From NCBI GenBank assembly GCA_951812925.1, contig OX638368.1:81202909-81266908 (forward strand): 64,000 nucleotides of DNA, read 5' to 3'. Origin of the DNA: Calliopum simillimum. Taxonomy: Eukaryota > Arthropoda > Insecta > Diptera > Lauxaniidae. Below the pieces are notes generated by a model. The model was not told the DNA's origin. It ran no database searches and saw only the letters and a program-made list of their open reading frames with translations. Below are positions 30,718 to 41,537 of this stretch, piece by piece; position 1 is the first letter of the stretch; each line of letters begins with the position of its first letter. The translations under genes were made by a program, and so were the position numbers.

Positions 30718-31474
30718 GGTTACCGGACATAATCCCAACGGACATAATCCCCATTTCGTAAATAGGGATTATGTCCGAAAATTTTTCGGTCATAATCTCC
30801 ATTTTGGCCATGGGGGTTATGTCAGCAAATTTTTCGGACATAATCCCAATGGGGGTTATGTCCGAAAAATTTAATTAAGATTGAACAAAATTTTTGCAAT
30901 AATCCATTTAAAAAATTTATATAGTGTTGGATGTTATAGACTGATCCGCGGCCGAAGGCCGCCGCGAAGCCGGTGTTGGATTTTTTTGAGTTTTAAGCCC
31001 TGAGCTGCGGCCGCAGGCCGCCCACTTACCCCTACTCTTATGAAAAATTACTGTGGCTAGCAAACTAGGTGTTGGATATATTATAGACTGATTCGCGGCC
31101 AAAGGCCGCCGCGAAGCCAGTGTTGGCTTTTCGGGAGTTTTAAATCCTGAGCTGCGGCCACAGGCCGCCCACTTACCCCTACCCTTATGTAAAATTACTG
31201 TGGCTAGCATACTAGGGGTTGGACTGATCAGCGGCTGAAGGCCGCCGCGGAAACGGTATTGGAATTTTTGGGAGTTGTAAATCCTGAGCTGCTTCTGTTG
31301 TCAATAACAAATTTCGTTATGGGGACTATGTCCGTTTTTTCCTGGGGATTATGTCCGAAACACTTGCGGACATAATCCCCATTGAAAAAATGGGGGTTAT
31401 GTCCGAATAACTTGCGGACATAATCCCCATATCGTGAATGGGGATTATGTCCGTGGGGATTATGTCACGGTACC
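30718..31474. mobile_element. MITE with 14-copy GGACATAATCCCCA array ends, 9-bp duplication
   Basis: The ends GGTTACCGGACATAATCCC and inverse of GGTACCGTGACATAATCCC are flanked by identical 9-bp ACAAATTTA at 30709-30717 and 31475-31483. The left 150 bp carry seven copies of CGGACATAATCCCCAT in orientations + + - + - + -. The right 160 bp carry seven more, nearly mirror-symmetric. The core (30925-31305) is a GC-rich tandem repeat. A 9-bp duplication points to a Mutator- or Merlin-type transposase acting in trans. I do not recognise the family. Confidence 0.85.
30925..31305. repeat. 2.6 copies of a ~147-bp GC-rich unit with triloop hairpins
   Basis: Each unit has GTGTTGGAT...GACTGAT, then GCGGCCGAAGGCCGC (6-bp stem, GAA loop) or a close variant, CGCGAAGCC, CTGAGCTGCGGCC(GC/AC)AGGCCGCC and CACTTACCCCTACCCTTATG. 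The third unit lacks the second half. The G+C content stands far above that of the surrounding DNA. Because the period is divisible by three, one minus frame stays open over two units; I do not regard it as coding. Confidence 0.85.
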
Positions 31475-31483
31475 ACAAATTTA

Positions 31484-32325
31484 ATCCAAATAAAGAAAAT
31501 AAGGTTAAAAAACCAATCAATAGCATTCCGATATAGCACTTTCTGAACTTTGGAAGTCCTTAGCTTAGCTTCCCCTTTCGTTTCGCACTCGGTGCAATCC
31601 GCTAGCTGAGCAGTTTTTCTTACTGAAAGGTTTGGATTTTTCTCTAGAATGGTAACTAATTTTTTGTCTTAATAAGGTCACCACAACCTTTTTTTCTGCC
31701 CGTTGCTTGCTTGCGATTGGTGTTAGGATGTGCCTCAAAATCCTTTGTAGGTTTTTCTTGTAAAAGTATACTGCGGGTTATTTAAAAAAGTTTTATAATT
31801 TGTTCACGCACTTCCTTTCACTTGCCATTTCTTCGCAAATAAATTAATAGCTAATTCAAAGTGATGCAAAATAGTACTTATTTGATATGTTTTTCATAGC
31901 AAAATATCTGGTCAATAAAATTTAAATTGTTTTCTCATAAAAAAAGTTATAAGCATAAACAAATGTACTAATTTCTAATGACACACTCCTTAGTTGTATT
32001 CACTTGTATGTTTTTGCTGGTGTAGTTGCTGTTTTTCGAGTTTTTGCTGTAACAGAACATTTCTCCATTCTATAAAAATGTACTCATGAAGCAATTTCAA
32101 GTACAGGCATATCACACGGAGAGAAATAAATTAGGTTTCCTTATGTATTGTGTTACTGAAACTATGGGTTAATAATGATTATTTTTGAAAAATAAAGTTT
32201 TTTTTTGGAAAAATCGTCGCATGCCGAAAAATACAACTCAAATTAAAAATTGTAGCGTGTGTCTCTAAATTCTAATTTTCGAAAATTCGTATTTTTTAGT
32301 CTACGTGGGCTGCTATATATATTTC
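31484..32325. other. No gene seen
   Basis: AT-rich with no supported feature. A short TTTCGTTTCGCACTCGG stretch near 31578 is not repeated elsewhere in the window. Confidence 0.35.
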
Positions 32326-32384
32326 TGGCCTAGGCAACACTAATGTCAATAGCTAAAATCTGGCAACACCAAGGTTCGAAAATA

Positions 32385-32475
32385 TCCGATATTTATTTTA
32401 AATATCAAAATATCGGATATTTATTTAAATATCAAAATATCGGATATTTATGATATATATCCGATATATATCAAA
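32385..32475. repeat. ATATCGGATATTTA short tandem repeat
   Basis: About five imperfect copies of AAATATCAAAATATCGGAT and ATATCCGATAT, largely self-complementary. Confidence 0.8.
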
Positions 32476-33589
32476 ATTTTGATGTATATCCATTTTGTAT
32501 GAAAGCCATATTATTATTTTATTGTATTATTTATGTATACTAAATATTTAGGTACTTAAAATCAGACAAATAAAACCAAAACATAAATCATTCAAGATCA
32601 GGCAAAATCAAATCCTTTGTTAAAAATAACAGAGTTCCGCATGAGTTTTCCTCTCTGAATTTTAAAAAGCGATTTCTTTAGATTTAAGTGTGCTGATTAT
32701 GAGGAAAAATAATGAAAAAATGCCAGCAAGTCACAATTTTCAGTACTTTAAGTTTTACTTAAGTGCCTTTTTTGTAAATACAAGACTACCACGCCTATAC
32801 TACTGAACGTATCAAAACCATATTTGCACGAAATGTTTTTTTGGTGCTCCAAAACATTTATAAGAAATATGGGAATGATTGCCCATACAAAAAAAAAACC
32901 CCAAAATAATTGAAAATTTTATTTGAGTCTTTCCTAAGCCTACACCAGTAGGCATATTGAAAAAACCATATTAACACCATATATCTGCCTGATAATGAGG
33001 GTAATTGAATGAAAGTACTGGGCGCTCGATATACAAAGAAATCATACCAAAAACAAAAAACACATATCTACTTAATTTACCTGCATTATGAAACATCATA
33101 CCTGGATTAATATTATACATAGCAACTATCTTGATGGTACGGGGAGCACCAAAAAAATATATGGTGCAAGAATGGTTTAAATATGTTGAGTATTTTTGGC
33201 CGGATTTAAAAGAGTACATAAGCCTTAACGATTGAATAAATAAGTTCTCAAATGCTGCACAGACGAACAAGGGTGATTTCCCAATTTATTTTTTGATGCT
33301 GAGCCTAAATCCGTTTACAAAATTGCTCTTTCACGTCAGAATTTCGAGAAATTAAAAAATGACAGTGAAAAACACGATTTTTCATTATTTTTTTGGTTAT
33401 GAAAATTGGAATATCTCAAAATCCTGTCGTGATGGAAATAAACCAAGTTCAAATTCGTGATAAGGAGGTCCCAAACCATTATAATTGGCTTAAAAAATCA
33501 AGAGAGGAAAAAAAGTGTCGAATTTGCAGGCCTGTGTAATAGAATAAACACAAAAAAACTTACTCTTTCGTAACGAAATTTTTCTGACA

Positions 33590-33980
33590 CGACGTGAACC
33601 GGTTTTGAACCGGAAAACCGCTTTTTTCTACTAATTAACTGAACCATTAACCGAACCGAAATTTTCACAAATATTTGTTCCGAACCGAAAACCGAACCGC
33701 TTTTTATGAAGGTTCAAAGGTTCGTTTCGACCAATTTTCACCGGTTTAGTTGTAGTTTTAACCCGATGATATGTTTCTGTATTCTTTTGGACTGCTACTG
33801 AATAAAAATAACAAAATATTCATAGTTTCTTTTTTAATTCCCGAACCGTTGAACCGAAACGAAACCCCGGTTCAAAGTAAGAAAAACCGTTTTGCGAACC
33901 AATCCAAAAATGCAAAAAGGGTTCGAACCGCTGAACCGAACCGACCAAATTTTTCACCCGGTTTACGTCCCTGGTTTACA
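33590..33980. repeat. GAACCG-rich block, possible MITE
   Basis: GAACCG, AACCGAACCG and their complements recur ~20 times. The edges GACGTGAACCGG and the inverse of GACGTAAACCGG are inverted, and CAGGGACGTAAACC would be a hAT-like end, but no flanking duplication is found. An end fragment of the 256-bp MITE family lies inside at 33747-33776. Confidence 0.45.
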
Positions 33981-34019
33981 GAGAGTTAAGAAAATTAATT
34001 TTTCCATTGATAATTTAAG

Positions 34020-34402
34020 CGATTGATAAATTATGGGGTTTCCAACGAGAACAAACGTTTTGTACAACTAAGTGTTCATGCAAAATCGCATGTATTGGAG
34101 TGGAACTAATGCCCAAGGATGTCTTTATCTCACGGTATGTCACATGACGATCTTGCATTATCAGTTCACGCACGGCATCAATGTTCTCTGGCACAACGGC
34201 CGTTTTTGGACGACCTTCACGGAATTCGTCTTTGAGCGAGCGTCGGCCACGATTGAATTCATTAAACCAGTTTCTCACAGTGCTATAGGATGGAACTTCA
34301 TCGCCATAAAGATTTAAGTTCATCGATACACTCTTGTCCTCATAATGCACGTCGAAAGTTGTGAAAAATTATCGCACGAAAATGTTCACGAGTTAATTCC
34401 AT
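34020..34402 (-). pseudogene. mariner transposase, N-terminal fragment
   Basis: On the minus strand, MELTREHFRAIIFHNFRRAL opens at 34402 and hits a stop. Reading resumes in another frame with CIDELKS, then YGDEVPSYSTVRNWFNEFNR, EFREGRPKTAVVPENIDAVR, RHVTYREIKTSLGISSTPIH and a stop after PHNLSIA. These are the two helix-turn-helix motifs of mariner. The catalytic half is missing. It is close kin of 1-364. Confidence 0.88.
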
Positions 34403-34709
34403 TTTTTTTTGCCAAATTGATTTCTTCAAGTCACTGTAAACAACACAAATGATGGTAGTACGTCAAAACGTTCTGAGTACGTTTATGTTAAAAAATGTCA
34501 AACTTTATAATGTTGTTGCCAGATTTTAGCTATTGACATTAGTGTTGCCTAGGACAGAAATATGAGCTTTCTGGCGACATTTTCTGCCGAAGTCAATATG
34601 GTGGTTTTCATTGGCTTGCAACCTCAATTAGATTCTTTGGCCGGACTGACAAGCTTGATGCGTAATACTCATGTAAAATAAGATTTCAAGTTGACATCAG
34701 TCATAATTT

Positions 34710-36195
34710 CTAATTATTTTGTTTTACTTTATTCTGTTTTTCGTTTCCGCACCACTTTTCTCCGTTTGTCAAGACAGTCAGTAAACATGTGGTGTCACTA
34801 TGTTAAAATCTTATTAAACACAGCTAATATTCAGTGTAGTTGGCAACATCAATAGTCTACTTTGTGCTTAATAATACTGTACAACAACAAAAAAATCAGT
34901 GGGGTTTCACAACTTTTTTAATAATTCGAGTTCGCTGAAACTGAATATGAAGTCAGTTTTTTCGGGTCACCCTAGGTTTTCGTTCCACAGGGGTCCAGGT
35001 CAAACCCTACCCCTATTGTAAATCAAATCAATATTTCCCCAGAGAGGGCTAAAACATATGACCGACCCCTATTACTTTTCAAATGGGAAAATGTTTGCCC
35101 TTGGAATCCAGCCCCTCCGACACCTCCTTAAGGGGGCTTCCATATGTATTGAAACCATATTCACACTATATGTTCTTTTTGGTGCTCCTGTAGGTTTTCA
35201 AGGAAAAATTTGGGGAATCAGACAAGGGGGTGTTTCACCCCTCTGTACAAAAAACCATAAAATACACATCACGTCTAGCACACCTAACATATCGGCCAGG
35301 CTAATGTTGCAAAAAATTGATTATCAAATGATGGGGCGTTGCACCCTGCGTACAAAAACTTCCTACAAAAGGCACTTAAATAAGTTTTGATTTAAAAAAA
35401 AATTTTTTTTTTTTCGACCACTAAATAATACGCAATTTGATTCCTATTGCCCCGCCATTTGACGTCGGATCATCAAGTATGGTATATCGTTGTTAATGTC
35501 TCGATGGGGGCTATATTTCATTCATAGAAGTAATTTATCTCAAATGTTTTTTTCGACTAGTTCTACTCATTATCTCAGTTTCTACCACCCAAAGGTGCCA
35601 AGGGCACTTCATAGAATTGAAGCCTATAAAAAATTATACAATTCATCTTTACGAAGTTTCCTCAAATTGTTGAAATTAAAGAAGTTATAGCGAATCTGAA
35701 ACATCAGTACAAAATATGAAAAACAGGATGTTTAAAACACGAAAACCGCCCCCTAAAACTTTGCAATATTCTTTTTTTTAACATTTGACATTTTAAACAG
35801 CATGCAAAGAAATTTTACCCTTTAAAAAGTACTGGGGGTCGGTGATACATTTTAACCATGTCTGCCCCTTGGTAAAAGGGGAAATATTGATTTAATTAAC
35901 AATAGGAGAAGGGTTTGACCTGGACCCTTGTGGAACGAAAACCTAGGGTGACCTGAAAAAACTGACTTCATATTCGATTTCAGTGACCTCGAATTATTGA
36001 ATAAAAGTTGTCAAGTCCCACGGGTTTTTTTTTATTTTGCTGTTCTGTTGTACAGCGTAATTAAACACGCAAAATTTATCTGTGTTAAATTAAGCACTTT
36101 ACTTGTTGCTTTCCCATACGTTTCTCAGAAAGTGCTTAATTAAACACTGAAAACTGTCGGCTATAACACAGCTATTGTAAAATTGCCACCGCGTC
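34710..36195. mobile_element. AT-rich MITE split by a 1.18-kb insertion
   Basis: 34710-34876 plus 36056-36195 together match 57845-58125, sharing ATGTGGTG(T/C)CA, TTAAACACAGCTAA, GTGCTTAATAA and CATACGTTTCTCAGAAAGTG. The 34877-36055 block interrupts the family at GTGCTTAATAA. Confidence 0.75.
34877..36055. mobile_element. Inverted-repeat element, TIR CTGTACAACA
   Basis: CTGTACAACAACAAAAAAAT and the inverse of CTGTACAACAGAACAGCAAA start arms of ~170 bp that share TCACAACTTTTTTAATAATT, AATATGAAGTCAGTTTTTTC and AGGTCAAACCCT. The middle (35050-35870) is non-coding with diffuse repeats of GGGGTTTCACC-like words. Confidence 0.75.
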
Positions 36196-36594
36196 AGTAA
36201 GACATCGATTGTTTTAGCATAAATACTTTTTAACGTCGAAAACCTAATCATTGCTGATTATTTTGTCACTTTTTCGCTTTGCTTGAAAATGTTTAGGAAA
36301 TTGCCACAAACTCAAATTCTAAAAAAAACTTTTCGAACAAAATGTTAAACACGCTGTCTGGAGAGATACGAAAAAAGTGTGCTATCGGGACGAGCGCTCG
36401 AAAAAAACTGGCATATTAGGTGAAAAAATTTCGACAACCGGTCAGAGCTATCAAAACCACTACAAAGCGACGTCTATGGCCGTGCTTCACAAATCCCCAT
36501 GCTTCAAAACTCCCCACTTTCCCCTACTATAACGAGATCAAATTTTTGTTATAAACTATTATTGATTTCTCTTGCATTAAAACAATTGGGGTAT

Positions 36595-36990
36595 TATCGA
36601 TCTTGAGTAACGTCCTGAGTAACAGAGTAACAAGGTAACAGTGCACAACCCCAACAACAAAATATACGTAAGTTACTATGTTACTCTTTTAGTCAAGCTA
36701 TTTTCTAGTGTAAAATAATCTTATACTTTTGCCTTTTTTTACTATTTCTATTTCTATAGAAACGTTTGAAATTATTTATTTATGAGAGACAATTTTCGTT
36801 CATCAAAAATAAAAATTAGAATGAGAGCGAAATATTCATTTAAAATTTATTTTTTTTTGTTGTCAGCTAAAATTATTTTGATAAACAAAAAGAAAATATG
36901 CATGCACAAGTATTGAGTATGCTCACAGCTCAGAGTAACCGAGTGCACTATTACCCTGTTACTCAGCACGTTACTCCAGATCGTGAATAA
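36595..36990. mobile_element. MITE with GAGTAAC-rich inverted ends
   Basis: CGATCTTGAGTAACGTCCTG (continuing AGTAACAGAGTAAC) at 36598 and the inverse of CGATCTGGAGTAACGTGCTG ending ~36986 bound a non-coding ~390-bp element. The GAGTAAC/TGTTACTC word recurs at least eight times, mostly near the ends. The target duplication is not clear. Confidence 0.65.
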
Positions 36991-37064
36991 CTCTAAAATA
37001 AAACCTGCAGTAAGAAGCAAAGATTAACTAAAATAGGTCTGGTGAGGCTATGTACATGTATATA

Positions 37065-37314
37065 TGGACACTGTTATGCAATAATGAGTCAACCCTCAAA
37101 AAAATTTTTTCCGACTTATGAATGCAGTTCGATCCTAAATAATAAGAAGCACCTATTTTAAAAAAACCGAACCAATATTTTGTTAATAAGAGGTTGAAAG
37201 AACAAAATATGTTTGACACTTTCATATCATTTGTTCTACGACATCTACACAAAAACGTTAATATTTCAAAACTAGTTTCGAGTGGGTTGACATATTATTG
37301 CATAACACTGTCCA
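37065..37314. mobile_element. 250-bp Tc1/mariner-type MITE
   Basis: TGGACACTGTTATGCAATAA (continuing TGAGTCAACCC) at 37065 and its inverse ending 37314 form ~31-bp ends, flanked by TA at 37063-37064 and 37315-37316. No coding. Confidence 0.8.
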
Positions 37315-37397
37315 TATATGCAAATATATATATGTGTATGTGGTAATAGCCGAAACATATGTCACCAATTTCCAAGTTAATATTTGTAGCGTCGGTT

Positions 37398-40300
37398 CAG
37401 AGATGGGCACAGCTAGTTACTTTTGTAACTTGATACATTTTTGTTACTTGTTACTTTTGTATCAAGAATGAAAAATTTTTTTAGTTACTTGTTACTTTTG
37501 TATCAGTATCAAAAAAAAATTTTGTTACTTGTTACTTTTGTATCAGTATCAAAAAAAAATTTTGTTACTTGATACAAAAGTAACAAGTAACTAAAAAATT
37601 TTTTGATACTTGTTACAAAAGTAGCAATCTCATGAGTAACTATTGTTATTGATACATATATGTATAAATTTACATTTTTAATGGTTTTCAGGACTGCCAA
37701 CTGTTATTTATTTTTATTTTGGTTAAATGGAACTTTTTTAAATTTAATTAAAAAAAATAAATTTAGGTCTTGAAGATCTTAGATAAGCTTTTTAAAAAAT
37801 CCAACAGATATTTTTAGGGTTGCCACCTGGTTATTTTCTGGAATTTTGCTAAAATCAAACTTTTTGTGACTTAATTCAAATTTTTACTTTAGGACACGCT
37901 CAGATAAATTTTTTTAAAACTATACAAAAACTTTTAGGGTTGCCACCTGATTTTTTTTTGTAAATTTTGCTTAAGCAATATATGTATTTAGAAAAAAAAT
38001 TTAATTTTAGTCTTAAAACGCTTAGATAAACTTTTTAAAAACCAAGCACATTTTTGGGGTTACCACCTGGTTTTTTTAATAAAATAAAAATTTTCTTCCA
38101 AAAAATTCCTTAAAACACAATTTTCTCTTTATAAATTAATATATTGGGTCCAAAAACAACGAAACAAAAATTTAGGGTTGCCATATTAGGGTTGCCAGAC
38201 GTTTTTTCGCAAAATTGCCTTTCTTTGTTAACTTTCTTTATTGAAAAGTTATAGGATCAACCCAAAAACCCATTGTAATTTTTTTAGGGTTGCCATCTGG
38301 TTTTTTTAATAAAATCAAAATTTTCTTTCAAAAAATTCCTTAAAACACAATTTTCTCTCTATAAATTAACATATTTGGTCCAAAAACAACGAAACAAAAA
38401 TTTAGGGTTGCCAGACGTTTTTTCGCAAAATTGCCTTTCTCTGTCAACTTTCTTTATTGAAAAGTTATAGGATCAACACAAAAACCCATTGTAATTTTTT
38501 AGGGTTGCCACCTGGTTTTTTTTTAATAAAATCAAAATTTCCTTCCAAAAAATTCCTTAAAACACCATTTTCTCTATATAAATTAACATATTGGATCCAA
38601 AAACAACGAAACAAAAATTTAGGATTGCCATATTTTTTGTTCTGTTATTTTTAGACCCACTGTGTCAATTTATTGAGTGAAAATGTTGAATTAAGAAATT
38701 TTTTGGAATAAAATTTTGATTTTATTAAAAAAACCAGGTGGCGACCCTAAAAAAAATACAATGGGTTTTTGTGTTGATCCTATAACTTTTCAATAAAGAA
38801 AGTTGACAAAGAAAGGCAATTTTGCGAAAAAACGTATGGCAACCCTAATATGGCAACCCTAAATTTTTGTTTCGTTGTTTTTGGACCCAATATGTTAATT
38901 TATAGAGAGAAAATGGTGTTTTAAGGAATTTTTTGGAAGAAAATTTTGGTTTTATTAAAAAAACAGGTGGCAGCCCTAAAAAAATTACAATGGGTTTTTG
39001 GGTTGATCCTATAACTTTTCAATAAAGAAAGTTGACAAAGAAAGGCAATTTTGCGAAAAAACGTCTGGCAACCCTAAATTTTTGTTTCGTTGTTTTTATA
39101 CCCAATATGTTAATTTATGGAGAGAAAATGGTGTTTTAAGGAATTTTTTGGAAGAAAATTTTGATTTTATTAAAAAAACCAGGTGGCAACCCTAAAAAAA
39201 TTACAATGGGTTTTTGGGTTGATCCTATAACTTTTCAATAAAGAAAGTTGACAAAGAAAGGCAATTTTGCGAAAAAACGTCTGGCAACCCTAATATGGCA
39301 ACCCTAAATTTTTGTTTCGTTGTTTTTGGACCCAATATGTTAATTTATAGAGAGAAAAATGTGTTTTAAGGAATTTTTTGGAAGAAAATTTTGATTTTAT
39401 TAAAAAAACCAGGTGGCAACCCTAAAAAAAATACAATGGGTTTTTGTGTTGATCCTATAACTTTTCAATAAAGAAAGTTGACAAAGAAAGGCAATTTTGC
39501 GAAAAAACGTCTGGCAACCCTAATATGGCAACCCTAAATTTTTGTTTCGTTGTTTTTGGACCCAATATGTTAATTTATAGAGAGAAAATGGTGTTTTAAG
39601 GAATTTTTTGGAAGAAAATTTTGATTTTATTAAAAAAACCAGGTGGCAACCCTAAAAAAATTACAATGGGTTTTTGGGTTGATCCTATAACTTTTCAATA
39701 AAGAAAGTTAGCAAAGAAAGGCAATTTTGCGAAAAAACGTCTGGCAACCCTAATATGGCAACCCTAAATTTTTGTTTTGTTGTTTTTGGACCAAATATGT
39801 TTATTTATAGAGAGAAAATTGTGTTTTAAGGAATTTTTTGGAAGAAAATTTTTATTTTATTAAAAAAACCAGGTGGTAACCCCAAAAATGTGCTTGATTT
39901 TTAAAAAGTTTATCTAAGCGTTTTAAGACTAAAATTAAATTTTTTTTCTAAATACATATATGGCTTAAGCAAAATTTACAAAAAAAAAAATCAGGTGGCA
40001 ACCCTAAAAGTTTTTGTACAGTTTTAAAAAAATTTATCTGAGCGTGTCCTAAAGTAAAAATTTGAATTAAGTCACAAAAAGTATGATTTTAGCAAAATTC
40101 CAGAAAATAACCAGGTGGTAACCCTAAAAATATCTGTTGGATTTTTTAAAAAGCTTATCTAAGATCTTCAAGACCTAAATTTATTTTTTTTAATTAAATT
40201 TAAAAAAGTTCCATTTAACCAAAATAAAAATAAATAACAGTTGGCAGTCCTGAAAACCATTAAAAATGTAAATTTATACATATACTTATGTATCAATAAC

Positions 40301-40537
40301 AATAGTTACTCATGAGATTGCTACTTTTGTAACAAGTATCAAAAAATTTTTTAGTTACTTGTTACTTTTGTATCAAGTAACAAAATGATTTTTTGATACT
40401 GATACAAAAGTAACAAGTAACAACATTTTTTTTTTGATACTGATACAAAAGTAACAAGTAACTAAAAAAATTTTTGATACTTGATACAAAAGTAACAAAG
40501 TATCAGTAACAAAAAGTTACAATTTTGCCCATCTCTG
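37398..40537. mobile_element. hAT-type giant palindrome, 3.14 kb
   Basis: CAGAGATGGGCACAGCTAGT and the inverse of CAGAGATGGGCAAAATTGTA are flanked by identical 8-bp CGTCGGTT at 37390-37397 and 40538-40545. Both outer ~200 bp are arrays of GTTACTTGTTACTTTTGTAT-type units in alternating orientation. Inside come three short diverged GGGTTGCCACCTGG units, then ~230-bp units (two on the left, about five on the right). The axis is near 38660. No transposase is present. CAGAGATGGGC with an 8-bp duplication is a typical hAT signature. Confidence 0.92.
38060..39880. repeat. ~230-bp tandem units, inverted about 38660
   Basis: Each unit: GGGTTGCCACCTGGTTTTTT, AAAAATTCCTTAAAACACA, TTAACATATTGGGTCCAAAA, CGAAACAAAAATTTAGGGTT, CCAGACGTTTTTTCGC and AAGTTATAGGATCAAC. 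ACCTGG marks lie at 38065, 38295 and 38508 on the left. Inverse marks lie at 38733, 38963, 39177, 39406, 39637 and 39867 on the right. One right unit is ~15 bp shorter. Units on the right are nearly identical to each other. Confidence 0.9.
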
Positions 40538-40545
40538 CGTCGGTT

Positions 40546-41067
40546 GTTGTTCATTGCAAATTTGACTGTACAAGTTCGTATTAATGGAATATTCAAAAAT
40601 AGCAGTCTTAAAAAGCAAAATTAAAATCATTTTAATTTGTGAAAAATCATTTAAAATAAAACCATTGAGTTAAAAAGTAAACAAACGCAATAGAATCTTT
40701 TTACAGACACAAACAATCAATTCTATCTTTGAAATTACTTTACATAGAAGAATGAGATTTGGTACATATGTAAACAATACTTGTATGAATAGTATCCAAT
40801 AAAAAAATGGGCAGCACCACGCCCCCTCCACCCCAAATATGTCGTATCTCTGGAAATATTTGACTCAGGTAAATGAGATTTGGTACATATTTAATTGGCA
40901 CTTGATAAAAAATGGGCGAGGCCACGCCATCTCATTCTAAAAAAACCAAATTTGTCATATCTCTGAAACTATTTGACACAGGTGAATAAGATTTGAATAA
41001 GAGTTTCTTCAAAACAGAACTTAATTGTAATTTTTATCTAAAAGTAGATGAACAAAATGCTATAAAA
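40546..41067. other. Gene-free stretch with degraded GGCGTGGC-type repeats
   Basis: Around 40800 and 40916 there are inverse copies of the unit found in the Transib-like family (GGCAGCACCACGCCCC, GTATCTCTGGAAATATTTGA, AATGAGATTTGGTACATAT). No gene. Confidence 0.5.
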
Positions 41068-41537
41068 CTAGTAAGGGTGTTACCTTTGGCCTGGCCAAAC
41101 ATTAAATACCCTACACTGCAGTATTTTGAAGCTTTTGCGTATATGGGAGGTGCCACGCCCTCCTGTCCGATTTTATCCAGTTTTTGTTTAAAGCTTTTAT
41201 TTATAATTCTTAGTGTCTGAGTAACATTTAGTTCGATTATCTCAAAAAACGCTTTCAGTATAGCTTTTTGAACCTTTTGCTTATATGAAAGGTGCCACGC
41301 CCAGTTGTCCGAATTCGCCCAGTTTTTGCTTAGAGCTTGCGCTTACAATTCGTAGTATTTATATGTATTTTGGTTGCATTATCGTGAAAAATACTCCATA
41401 AGTTACATTTTGAATATATTTTTTGTATGGGCAGTAGGCGTGTCCTATGACCGATTTCGCTCATTTTCAATCCCCCGAGCTAACTTTGACGACAGAGACT
41501 GTACACCAAGTTTCATTGAATTATCTTAGTTTTTAGC

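Larger units (their letters stand above)
32326..34560 (-). mobile_element. mariner remnant bounded by ~40-bp inverted ends, interior mostly replaced
   Basis: CCTAGGCAACACTAATGTCA (continuing ATAGCTAAAATCTGGCAAC) at ~32333-32371 is perfectly inverted at ~34513-34553. Next to the right end lies the mariner transposase fragment 34020-34402, as in an ordinary mariner. The 2.2-kb span exceeds a mariner (~1.3 kb) because AT-rich DNA (32385-33560) and an AACCG-rich block (33590-33980) fill it. Whether one element or two is present is uncertain. Confidence 0.55.

Noticed and set aside
30917..31210. Minus-strand open frame with a repeated WAACGRSSG segment
   Set aside because: It is a translation of the ~147-bp GC-rich tandem unit; the period is divisible by three, which keeps the frame open without coding.
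30925..31305. Bacterial contamination suggested by high G+C
   Set aside because: The block sits inside an element with exact 9-bp duplications in fly-like DNA, so it belongs to the element.
33590..33980. AACCG repeats as a telomere-type sequence
   Set aside because: Units are irregular, occur on both strands and are embedded in other repeats; flies do not use this as telomere.
33590..33980. Definite hAT element with CAGGGACGTAAACC end
   Set aside because: The left end deviates and no 8-bp flanking duplication was found, so only a repeat block is reported.
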